NCBI RefSeq assembly: GCF_039536205.1
Contig: NZ_BAAAYL010000001.1
Location: 124,001-188,000 of the forward strand
Source of the DNA: Streptomyces sannanensis
GTDB taxonomy: Bacteria; Actinomycetota; Actinomycetes; Streptomycetales; Streptomycetaceae
Direction of reading: 5' to 3'
Length of the DNA stretch: 64,000 bases
A program made the position numbers and the translations under genes. Under the pieces are notes generated by a model that was not told where the DNA came from, ran no database searches, and saw only the letters and a program-made list of their open reading frames with translations. Below, one piece after another: positions 1 through 7,775 of this stretch (position 1 is the first letter of the stretch; every line of letters starts with the position of its first letter).

Positions 1-3000
1 GCGGACCAGGAACAAAGCCGTGCCGAAGGCCGCTTTGCCCTCCTCGTTGAGGATGTTGTGGCCACGCTCGACGGCCAGCAGCGGAGCGACCAAGACTTCT
101 GCGGTGTCATCGTCGGCGAAGCGGGCGACGTCGCCACGCCGTAGTGTCGCCGGAGTCTCGTCCTGCTGCCCCGGGGCGGTGCCGGCTGGTACGCCGCTGC
201 CGCGGGCCTCGTCATCCGGGATCAGCGCGCTCACCTTGCCGCGCCAGGCGTCGAACCGGTGCAGTGCCTCGGCCACCGCAGCGGCTTCCCGGTAACTGCC
301 CACAAGGATCAGCGCTCTCCGCCGCGTCGTCTCAGGGATACGGCTGATCTCCTGACCCAGCACCGAAGAGCCGCCCGGGCCCGGTTCGCCGAGCCGCCGG
401 GCCATCGCGACCGCCTGGGCGAGCCGGTCGCGCGGCGGTGTGCCGGAGAGGCTCATCGGGCGCTCGTCCCGGTCGTAGAGGAAACGGGTGGCGAACGAGG
501 TTCGGGCCACGGCAGCCAGGGACACGTCGGTGGGCTTGAGGACGAGGCTCACCGGGACGCGGACGTGGGCGCGGCTGGACTCGCCGGCCCAACTGGTACC
601 GGACATCAACACGACGTGCGGGCCGCCACGACCAGTGGCCGGGTCGGCGCCGAGGCTGTTCAGGTTCAGCAGCAGCTCGCGCCCGACTCCGGCACACCGG
701 AAGAAGCGCAGGGTGCCGCCCCGGCGGCCGGCGTCGTCGCGTTCCTCGCCGTCCGGGAGATACTGGTAGCCGAGGATGTTGCCCATGGGCGCCTCGGGCA
801 CCAGCGGGGCGTAGTCCAGCGGGACGCGCCGGGCCAGCTCCCTGCCCTGGGAGTCCAGTCGCAGGGCGGCCTCCACGTGCGGCCATAGGAAGGTGAGTCG
901 CTCCAGCCTGTGGTGGAGGGTGCTGAGCAGCAGGAGAAAGGAGAGCCGCAGGCATAGGACGTCCCACCAGTCCTTCGTCGGCTCGGGCGGGGGCGTGGTG
1001 AATGCAGGCTGTTCGGCCCGTACTTCCTCCGTCACCCGGTCGACGAGCTGACCGGCCAGCTCACGCACCCGATCCCTCGTGCGGCCCGCTGCCATGTGGT
1101 GCAGGAGGGCGTCGGCCGTGTCGGTGAGGACGCCGGTGAGCGGGTCGAGGGCGTCGCCTTCTCCGAACGGATCGTCGCGGAAGGCATCCCAGGCAGCCTC
1201 GAGCAAGCGGCGGGCCGGGGAGAGCGCGAGGTGCGGGGAGGGGCCCGGCTCGTCCGCCACGTCGTCATAGCCCTCGTAGAGTTCAGCGCTGTCCTCACCC
1301 ATGTCGGCCGCCGCGGACGCCTCCCGTTCGACCTGGTACTGCTCGCCTTCGCGGTGGCGCCGGGTCACATCGCGGAACAGATCGTCGAGCAGGCTCTGTT
1401 GGAGGGTCCACGGGCTGAAGTAGGCGGGATCAGCCCACTCCCGGAGGTACTCGTCCTTGATCAGCAGAGCGCAGAGCGGATCGACGGCAAGGGTGACGGT
1501 TCCCAGTGCCCGGTTCCACTGGGCGACCTGGCCGTCGGTCAGCGGCAGGCGGGCGCGCCTGCTCAGCTCCTCGATCTTGTAACGATTCAGCTGGTCGAGC
1601 CAGGAGTCGGTGTCGGGGCGAACCAGCGTGCCGGAGGGGGTGAAGAGGCGGTCCAGTGCCATCTGGACGCTGTCTGCCTCGTCCACGAAAATCAGGTCGC
1701 TGCGCAGACAGGCCAGTTCCAGCTGGCGCAGCCGCTCGTCGTTGAGTTGCGCGGGCACCTGGCTCTGTACCAGGCTGGCCGGGTTGGCCACCCAGATCAG
1801 AGCGTCGACCTGCGCGCGGGCAGCCGCGTGGCGCGGGCATTCGGCCCACAGAGGGCAACCGTGCGGGCGACCGGGCAGGCGGTCAGGGGCGTGGGCCTGG
1901 CGGGGTGCGGTGTTCCTCCGGTCGGGAGTCCACTGCTCCAGGACGACTGATTCCGGTTCCGCTGGGCCGCGCTGTGGCTCGGGATGCAGCCGGGTGCATG
2001 GTGCGTCGCGGTATTGCAGCGGATCGCCGTCGACGCCGCGCAGACCGCTCACTGCGCAGGCGGTGCTCAGCAGGTCGAAGCCGGGGTCGTCGTGGTCGAG
2101 GAGGTTATCGATTCCTCGGGCGGAGAGCCGCCGGTGCAGCCGCTGGACGTGTTGCTCGCGTGTCGTGGTGCCGAGCACCGGCGCGACGGCGATGTCGAGT
2201 GCCTCGAAGAGACTGCACAGCCGTAGCTGTTCGGCGACGTCTCCGACGACGAGCGTGGTGCGCAGCGGGATCTCGCGCCGGGCGGCCCACACGGCCACCA
2301 GAATCATGAACGTGCTCTTGCCGGCGCCGACCATGCCGGCTAGGTGTACCATGCCGGCCAGTTCGACCTCGTCGGCCTCGGTGTAGTCCGTTCCCGCGGC
2401 ATTGCGGGGCGCGAACCTGACCCCCTCCAGCCGCTGTTCCCAGTGACCGGGATGCGGGACCTCCGCCTCGCGCTCGGCCTCGTCCATCCACCGGGCCGTT
2501 GCTCGCAGTTCGGCGCGGCACACGCTGAGGGGCTCGCCGCCCCCGGGCCGTCCTGCGGCAAGGTCGTGGCCGGGTGGGTTGGCGCGGACGAGTTCCTCGG
2601 GAATGGTAACCGAGGCGTTGCGGCGGCGTTCCTGGAAGGAACTCGTCCCTGCCGGGGCCGGTTTGAGGGCACGGGTGACCAGGTCCGGCAGCCGGCTGAG
2701 GGCCTGGTCGTAGATGTCCATCCGTCGCCCGGCCACCATCGGTACCACGGGTCGGGGACCGCCGGTGGTTCCGACTGGCGGCAGCTCGTAAGCCCGCAGC
2801 CTGTTGGCGACCGACCGGTAGGCGTCCAGCGCCTGCCGCCAGGCGCGCCGCCGCAGCGGCCACAGGAGGTGCCGGGCGGCGGCGAGGGCCGTGCGCTGCC
2901 ACGGATGTTGCGCCAGCCCGGCGTGTTGCGCGAACGGGTAACCGCCGAACAGCGCATAGGCATCCACGGCATCCGCCGTAGGGGCAAGCCGTTCGAGCAG

Positions 3001-3123
3001 CCGCAGCCCCAGCTCGACGCGGCACAACTCGACGGGGCCAAACCCGTCCGGGGCTCCGGCCTCGGGCCATTCGTCCCTCAACTCCCCCGCTACAGCCTCG
3101 CACCAGGCTTTCTCATCACGCAT
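1..3123 (-). CDS. DinG/XPD-type SF2 helicase of a pPIWI-RE-like defence module (C-terminus outside window)
   Basis: The frame starts at ATG 3123 and stays open to position 1 (1041 codons, no stop), so the C-terminus is missing. A Walker A motif (MVGAGKSTF) lies near residue 264 and a DEAD-like Walker B (LIFVDEAD) near 474. Between them, about residues 355-425, is a cysteine-rich insertion ending CPLWAECP, placed like the Fe-S cluster of XPD/DinG helicases. Near 892 is SGTPP, and near 1016 ERGHNIL, which suits helicase motifs V-VI. Its start overlaps the upstream nuclease gene by 8 nt, so the two are translationally coupled. Known pPIWI-RE loci combine a PIWI protein, such a helicase and a REase; the PIWI gene would lie to the left. 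The helicase fold is well supported; the system assignment is inference from the neighbour. Confidence 0.65.
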   Translation of the reverse strand, partial: MRDEKAWCEAVAGELRDEWPEAGAPDGFGPVELCRVELGLRLLERLAPTADAVDAYALFGGYPFAQHAGLAQHPWQRTALAAARHLLWPLRRRAWRQALDAYRSVANRLRAYELPPVGTTGGPRPVVPMVAGRRMDIYDQALSRLPDLVTRALKPAPAGTSSFQERRRNASVTIPEELVRANPPGHDLAAGRPGGGEPLSVCRAELRATARWMDEAEREAEVPHPGHWEQRLEGVRFAPRNAAGTDYTEADEVELAGMVHLAGMVGAGKSTFMILVAVWAARREIPLRTTLVVGDVAEQLRLCSLFEALDIAVAPVLGTTTREQHVQRLHRRLSARGIDNLLDHDDPGFDLLSTACAVSGLRGVDGDPLQYRDAPCTRLHPEPQRGPAEPESVVLEQWTPDRRNTAPRQAHAPDRLPGRPHGCPLWAECPRHAAARAQVDALIWVANPASLVQSQVPAQLNDERLRQLELACLRSDLIFVDEADSVQMALDRLFTPSGTLVRPDTDSWLDQLNRYKIEELSRRARLPLTDGQVAQWNRALGTVTLAVDPLCALLIKDEYLREWADPAYFSPWTLQQSLLDDLFRDVTRRHREGEQYQVEREASAAADMGEDSAELYEGYDDVADEPGPSPHLALSPARRLLEAAWDAFRDDPFGEGDALDPLTGVLTDTADALLHHMAAGRTRDRVRELAGQLVDRVTEEVRAEQPAFTTPPPEPTKDWWDVLCLRLSFLLLLSTLHHRLERLTFLWPHVEAALRLDSQGRELARRVPLDYAPLVPEAPMGNILGYQYLPDGEERDDAGRRGGTLRFFRCAGVGRELLLNLNSLGADPATGRGGPHVVLMSGTSWAGESSRAHVRVPVSLVLKPTDVSLAAVARTSFATRFLYDRDERPMSLSGTPPRDRLAQAVAMARRLGEPGPGGSSVLGQEISRIPETTRRRALILVGSYREAAAVAEALHRFDAWRGKVSALIPDDEARGSGVPAGTAPGQQDETPATLRRGDVARFADDDTAEVLVAPLLAVERGHNILNEEGKAAFGTALFLVR

Positions 3124-4348
3124 CTGTGCCCTCCTGGCTCTCGGCGCGGGTGCCACGGCGCGACTCGGCCAGCCGCTGCCGGGCAGCCCGGATCAATTCG
3201 TCGTCGGTGAGCAGGCGTACGGCAGCAGCCGCTGGGGGCCGAGCTCGCTGAAACGCCTGCTGATAGCCGGGGCGCTCGCGTACCCGGTAGACAGGCACCA
3301 CCCAGAACGCCTCGTCGTACGGAGGCTCGGGCCGCACGGGGCGGGCGGCTCGGCCGAGGAAGGCCGGGTGCGCCCAGTCTTTGACGTCGACGGCCCAGCG
3401 GTGGCCGTCGGGGAAGACCACCAGCAGGTCGTAGGTGTCGAAACCCGGCCACATGGTGACGTCGAGGCCCAGACCGGTGAGCCGGTCCTCCAATTCCACC
3501 TCAGCCAGTCCCGGCCCGGTGACGTGTCGGCGCAGCGGGCGCTCCAGCTGGTACAAAGTGCCGGCGTGAGCCGCCTCGATCAGACGGCCGACCGGCGGGT
3601 CTCCCTGCCGTCGGCAGCGATCCCGCTCGCACCACCACTCTCTGCCTGCAAGCGGCGTCAGCAGTGTTCCGCAGCGACCGCACACCGCGTAGCAACCATC
3701 CCGGCTCCAGGAAAGAGGGACCTCCGGGTAGATCAGGTCGATGAGCTCCCAGACCGGCTCCAGCGTGAAGTCGCCGTGCAAGGCGAAGAGCTCCTGGGCT
3801 GTAAGCACCGGCCGCCGCACCAACAGGCTGCGGAACTCGGTGTATGCGTCCTCCTCTCCGTGGCTGCGGCAGCGGTCCAGAGCGGTCCGCATCACCTGCT
3901 GGTCGCGATGCCGCACAGCCGGGTCGGGCGCCGAATGTTCCCATTCGCTCCACTCATGGCACAACTGGGTGGGGCGATGCGAGTACGGGTCTAGCAGAAC
4001 GTCGTCGGGGCCGACGGCGTCCGACGGCAGTGACAGCGGCCAGTCCTCCAACGGGATGTCAGCACACCGCTGGACGAGTTCGGCGAGTGAGGCGGGTGGC
4101 CGGAGTCCGCCGCGCAGCCAGGCGACAACCGCCCGGTCCAGGGCGAGTTGGACGACGGGAGGGTACGGAAGACAGAAGGCGTCCAACCCAGTGGTGTGGT
4201 CCAGGACACACAGGGCCCGGGCCACGGTGGCCAGCAGCGGCACGCCGTCATGGGCAGCCCAGGCATCGAGCGTTTCGGCGGACGAATCGAAGGTGGCAAG
4301 GGGACTCGCAGGCACGGTTTCCACTCCAGGTGGTGCGACGAGCGACAT
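3116..4348 (-). CDS. Zinc-ribbon PD-(D/E)XK nuclease, pPIWI-RE-associated REase type
   Basis: About 410 residues from ATG 4348. The N-terminal half is helical and unassigned. A four-cysteine zinc ribbon (CGRCG, then CERDRC) lies near residues 219-245. The C-terminal part holds a restriction-endonuclease core: a glutamate in AEVELEDRL, then FDTYDLLVVF and WAVDVKDWAHP, giving the E...D...DxK arrangement near residues 285-325. The stretch WPGFDTYDLLV...WAVDVKD resembles, from memory, the REase family linked to pPIWI-RE proteins. The gene starts 22 nt after the upstream nuclease stop and overlaps the downstream helicase start. The nuclease fold is fairly secure from the motifs; activity and partners are inferred. 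The ATG at 4348 has only a weak ribosome-binding site, so the true start could differ slightly. Confidence 0.65.
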   Translation of the reverse strand: MSLVAPPGVETVPASPLATFDSSAETLDAWAAHDGVPLLATVARALCVLDHTTGLDAFCLPYPPVVQLALDRAVVAWLRGGLRPPASLAELVQRCADIPLEDWPLSLPSDAVGPDDVLLDPYSHRPTQLCHEWSEWEHSAPDPAVRHRDQQVMRTALDRCRSHGEEDAYTEFRSLLVRRPVLTAQELFALHGDFTLEPVWELIDLIYPEVPLSWSRDGCYAVCGRCGTLLTPLAGREWWCERDRCRRQGDPPVGRLIEAAHAGTLYQLERPLRRHVTGPGLAEVELEDRLTGLGLDVTMWPGFDTYDLLVVFPDGHRWAVDVKDWAHPAFLGRAARPVRPEPPYDEAFWVVPVYRVRERPGYQQAFQRARPPAAAAVRLLTDDELIRAARQRLAESRRGTRAESQEGTDA

Positions 4349-4370
4349 GACGGAAACAACGGAAATTCCC

Positions 4371-6089
4371 TCAACCTGCGGCAGCCACGCGCTCTTTACC
4401 AGTGGCACACCAGGACAGCGCCTCGCAGCCTGTGCAGTCGTAACCGGGCCGGGGCACCGCGTCGTAGCGGGTCTCGGCGGACCAAGGCACGGTGTACGAG
4501 GCAAGGACGGTACGGGCGTGCTCGACCGTGGCCTCATCGCCCGGATCGAACTCTTCAAGGGACACCCCGTCCGGGCGCAGGATCTCCAGTTCCACGCGGG
4601 ATCGTCGCGAATCGCCGCCGAGCACGCCGCCCGCCAGAAGCAGTAACGAGAGGGCGAGCTGCGGATGCTTCTCCAGCAGAACGGACCGGCCGCCTGGTGG
4701 AAACGCGCTGGTCTTGGTCTCGCGGACGACGACGCCGCCGCGTTCCTCGTAGACCAGATCGCACGAGGCGATGACCACGACGTCGGACTGCGGGTCGTGG
4801 GCCATCACTCGATGCTGCGGGCGGAACCGCGTCGCCGCCGGATTGTCGAGCGGGCACCTGGCCTGGTGGGCCCGGAGCATGCCGAGGGCGGGGGCCAGCT
4901 CATCGTCCGTGAGGCCGGGCAGGTGTGCGGGTAGGGGCACCTCGCGGCACGGCGAGGCGTCCGCCGAGGTGTGCCGGGCGTTGAGCCAGCCGTCGACGGC
5001 CCGGCCTCTGCGCACGGCCTCGTTCTCCTGAACGGAGGCCGGCAGCTTGAGTACGCGGGTCAGGTGGTAGCGGGCGGGACAGTCGCGGTGTGCTCTCAGG
5101 TCGCTGACCGATACCGTGCGCCGCTTGCGAGGCCGCGTGGGAGGTGGGAGCACGAGGAGATCGGGCGCCCGCGGTACGACGGGGCACTCGGGTAACACCT
5201 TGCAACCTGCGCAGTGGGCACCGGCGACGCGATCGCGGCCGTCGAGGACACGGCCGAGCCGGGGCACGACGTGCTGCTCGTGCAAGTCCATGATCTCTTC
5301 AGCGGTCCAGTCCGCGAAGGCGTCGGTCTCCGTTGTGCGCAGAAGACGGACCCGGCCTTCGGTAAGGCCGGCGGAGTAGACCCGGACGCGTTCTGGCCGC
5401 GGCGGCGGCGCCGGGTGCCTGAGAGCTGGGGAGTGATGCTCGAAGGATGGGATGCGAGCCGGAGTCCCGTAATACAGGACAGAGGCGACAGCGGCGAGTT
5501 CGGGCAGCGGGAGTCGCTCTTTGGCATCTCCTTTGGTGGGAATCACGAGTTCGCGCAGCGTCGCGTCGTCCGAGACGTACTGCCTCCCCCAGACAGTGCG
5601 CTCGTAGTCGGTGATGCCGCGCTCGTCGGGCTCCTCAAGCGTGCGAAACGCGATCCATGCGTCCGGGGCGCGGAACGTGCGCGGAACGTCGGCGCTGTCG
5701 CGGCTTTCCTGGTCCCTGCGGCGGGCGTCGAGGTAACGCTCCGCGGCCGCCGCCGACCAGGTCACGTGCTGCGGCAGGCACCGGGAGCGCGTCCGGCGAC
5801 ACCGCTCCATGGCCTCTTCGATGCTCTGCGCCGCGCCGGACTCCAGTTGATCGAGCAGTTCCTGCACGAGCGCGAACGGGAACTCCTCGCGTGGAGTCTT
5901 GGACGAAACCCGTTCCGCAGCGAACACGTCGCGGCGGACACTGAGAGCACGGTTCATCGGACAACCGGGCTCCTCGTCGCGCAGATGACGGACCGGGATG
6001 CGGGCCAGGCGCCCGACGCCGACCGTACCGGGAGGGTTGTCCCAGGGCTGCACGGTGCCGACTCCTTGCAGTCTCGACGGTGAGGGCAT
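4371..6089 (-). CDS. Cas4/RecB-like PD-(D/E)XK nuclease with cysteine clusters
   Basis: About 572 residues. The C-terminal half has the RecB/Cas4 nuclease layout: SDLRAHRDCPARYHLTRVL, then CDLVYEE near residue 440 and the catalytic VVVRETKTS near 455, ending with CTGCEALSWC. The cysteine of HRDC plus the C-terminal trio could ligate an Fe-S cluster as in Cas4 and AddB. A second cluster, HCAGCKVLPECP, sits mid-protein. It is the first gene of the three-gene minus-strand operon and probably acts on DNA in the cytoplasm with the REase and helicase. ATG 6089 is preferred because the extra N-terminal 44 residues before the alternative ATG 5957 look coding and because a TTGACT hexamer is spaced for a leaderless start. 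The nuclease class is clear; the specific role is unknown. Confidence 0.6.
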   Translation of the reverse strand: MPSPSRLQGVGTVQPWDNPPGTVGVGRLARIPVRHLRDEEPGCPMNRALSVRRDVFAAERVSSKTPREEFPFALVQELLDQLESGAAQSIEEAMERCRRTRSRCLPQHVTWSAAAAERYLDARRRDQESRDSADVPRTFRAPDAWIAFRTLEEPDERGITDYERTVWGRQYVSDDATLRELVIPTKGDAKERLPLPELAAVASVLYYGTPARIPSFEHHSPALRHPAPPPRPERVRVYSAGLTEGRVRLLRTTETDAFADWTAEEIMDLHEQHVVPRLGRVLDGRDRVAGAHCAGCKVLPECPVVPRAPDLLVLPPPTRPRKRRTVSVSDLRAHRDCPARYHLTRVLKLPASVQENEAVRRGRAVDGWLNARHTSADASPCREVPLPAHLPGLTDDELAPALGMLRAHQARCPLDNPAATRFRPQHRVMAHDPQSDVVVIASCDLVYEERGGVVVRETKTSAFPPGGRSVLLEKHPQLALSLLLLAGGVLGGDSRRSRVELEILRPDGVSLEEFDPGDEATVEHARTVLASYTVPWSAETRYDAVPRPGYDCTGCEALSWCATGKERVAAAG

Positions 6090-6091
6090 CA

Positions 6092-6120
6092 CCGTGACAG
6101 AGCTCTGTGAACAAAGTCAA
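6092..6120 (-). promoter_or_regulatory. Putative leaderless promoter of the nuclease-helicase operon
   Basis: On the minus strand a TTGACT hexamer occupies 6120-6115. A -10 box 17-18 nt further would put the transcription start near 6089-6092, coincident with the GTG/ATG start. The 58-nt gap to the divergent kinase gene means both promoters must share this interval. No -10 consensus is obvious, so this is a prediction. Confidence 0.35.
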
Positions 6121-6177
6121 GGCACGCAAGAATCTCCTGTAGCTTGCTGTCTGACGGTTCGCCAGGAGAGGCAGGGA

Positions 6178-7728
6178 GTGTGTGTGGTGGAGCCATGGCC
6201 GGCGGGGAAGAAGCTCGCGGGCAGATTCAGCCGCGCCGGCGAAGGCGCATGGGGTGGCATGGGGGTCGTCTATCGGGCGACCGACGACAGGCATGCCGAG
6301 CGGGCGGTCGCGGTGAAGTTCCTGTGGCCTCGAGATCCGGAGGCCACCCTGCGCGGGTACCGGACTCCCACCCCACAAGAGCTACGGCGTTTCGACCGCG
6401 AGTGCGAAATGCACCAACGCTTCGGTGGCCGGGGCGTGCCAGCCTTCGTCCACGCCGATCTCTCCCCGCCGCGCCCGTACCTCGTCACAGAGTACGTCGA
6501 CGGCGATGACCTGCATGCTTTTCTCACCCGGAACCGACCCACCCTGTCGGCTGCGGCGTGTGTGATCGTCCCGCTGCTGGAAGTGCTCGGTCGGGTGCAC
6601 GGCGCGGGCGTGGTACACCGGGACGTCAAGCCAGCCAACATCCTGCTGGCCCGACGCGACGGCGTCGTATACCTCACCGACTTCGGCATCGCCCTGCCGA
6701 AAGATCCGGCGGCCACCCGGTACACCAACGGACGGACGCCCGGCACGATCGGCTACATGGCTCCGGAGATCCACCGCGGCGAACGGAACCCGGGCCCGGA
6801 GGCCGACCTCTACAGTGTCGCCTGCATCGCGTTCCAGATGGTAACTGGACGGCTGGTCTTCGAGGCCGGCCACTCCGACTACGACTTGGCCCGCCTGCAC
6901 TGCGAGGAGCGGCCGCCGCTGCTCAGCGACGACGTCCCCGGCCTGCCGTCCGAGATCGTGGACATCACGGACCGTATGCTCGCCAAGTCGCCCGCCGATC
7001 GGCCGCCTCTGGAACTGGCACTTGAGATCTGGCGGCCCCTGCTGCCCTCGCCGGGCGACTCCTCTCCACGCCCCGCCCTCGACCCGGACCCGACCCTGCC
7101 CCATCGCACCCCGGGGACCGCTGCGGCCCCGCTCTCGGAAGCAGCGCCGACGGGTCCGCGCCGCCCTCGGGTGCATCGCCGACCCGTCGGCGGTCCCACC
7201 CGGTCCGCGCTCCGAAATCTGTGCGCCGAGGCCGAGATCGAAATCGAACGCGGCGAACCGGACAAGGCCGTCGACGAGTTGACCGCCATGCTGCTGCGCG
7301 CCGAGCAGTGCCTCCCTGGGGCGGTCCGCGAAGTGCAAAGCGCGCGCCTCGTCGTGGCCCGTGCTCAGATGCTGCGCGGAGAGACTGCCTCCGCGGGCCG
7401 CATCTGCCGGGATGTCGCCAGGCGGCTCGCGGACGCATCGGCCGGCACGGATGCCGGTGAACTGCGAGCACGGGCACGGCTCGTCGCGGTCCAGGTGATG
7501 ACCGCGGAAGGGAGCCCGGTCCAGGCGGTGGCCGACACTTGGCTGGAGCTGGCCGAGGAACTCGCGTTCTGGCCCGGGCCAGGACCATCCCGCCAGACCG
7601 TGGAATTCTGCCGAGAAGTAGGAGTCGAAGTGAAGGAACTTGTTCTGGACGCGAGGCAAGGTGAAGTGTCCCCGGCGCTGCCCGAGGCAATCCGCAAGCT
7701 GCTGGATCGCCTGCCAGGGCCAGCTTGA
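6178..7728 (+). CDS. Soluble Ser/Thr protein kinase (Hanks type) with helical C-terminal region
   Basis: About 516 residues from GTG 6178, preceded by AGGAG at 6164-6168; GTGs at 6184 and 6187 are alternatives. Kinase motifs are complete: a Gly-rich loop (GEGAWGGMGVVY, slightly longer than usual), AVKF lysine, HRDVKPANILL near residue 146, DFG near 168 and GTIGYMAPE near 190. A Pro-rich linker follows the kinase domain. The last 180 residues are helical and TPR-like, with no transmembrane segment or PASTA domain, unlike cell-wall-sensing kinases such as PknB. It is divergent from the nuclease operon by under 100 bp and convergent with the methylase. Kinases also occur in the Pgl/BREX system of Streptomyces, but no PglX, PglY or PglZ is seen here. 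A regulatory role in the neighbouring cluster is inference. Confidence 0.85.
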   Translation: MCVVEPWPAGKKLAGRFSRAGEGAWGGMGVVYRATDDRHAERAVAVKFLWPRDPEATLRGYRTPTPQELRRFDRECEMHQRFGGRGVPAFVHADLSPPRPYLVTEYVDGDDLHAFLTRNRPTLSAAACVIVPLLEVLGRVHGAGVVHRDVKPANILLARRDGVVYLTDFGIALPKDPAATRYTNGRTPGTIGYMAPEIHRGERNPGPEADLYSVACIAFQMVTGRLVFEAGHSDYDLARLHCEERPPLLSDDVPGLPSEIVDITDRMLAKSPADRPPLELALEIWRPLLPSPGDSSPRPALDPDPTLPHRTPGTAAAPLSEAAPTGPRRPRVHRRPVGGPTRSALRNLCAEAEIEIERGEPDKAVDELTAMLLRAEQCLPGAVREVQSARLVVARAQMLRGETASAGRICRDVARRLADASAGTDAGELRARARLVAVQVMTAEGSPVQAVADTWLELAEELAFWPGPGPSRQTVEFCREVGVEVKELVLDARQGEVSPALPEAIRKLLDRLPGPA

Positions 7729-7775
7729 GGAACTCCGCGGAAACCGGGGCCCTGCCTCTGCCTGGGCCCGGCCCC

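Noticed and set aside
4371..6089. Cas4 of a CRISPR system
   Set aside because: The fold is Cas4/RecB-like, but there is no Cas1, Cas2 or array, and the length and extra cysteine cluster differ.
6178..7728. Pgl/BREX kinase PglW
   Set aside because: PglW is far longer, and no PglX, PglY or PglZ is present; this is a 516-residue single-kinase protein.
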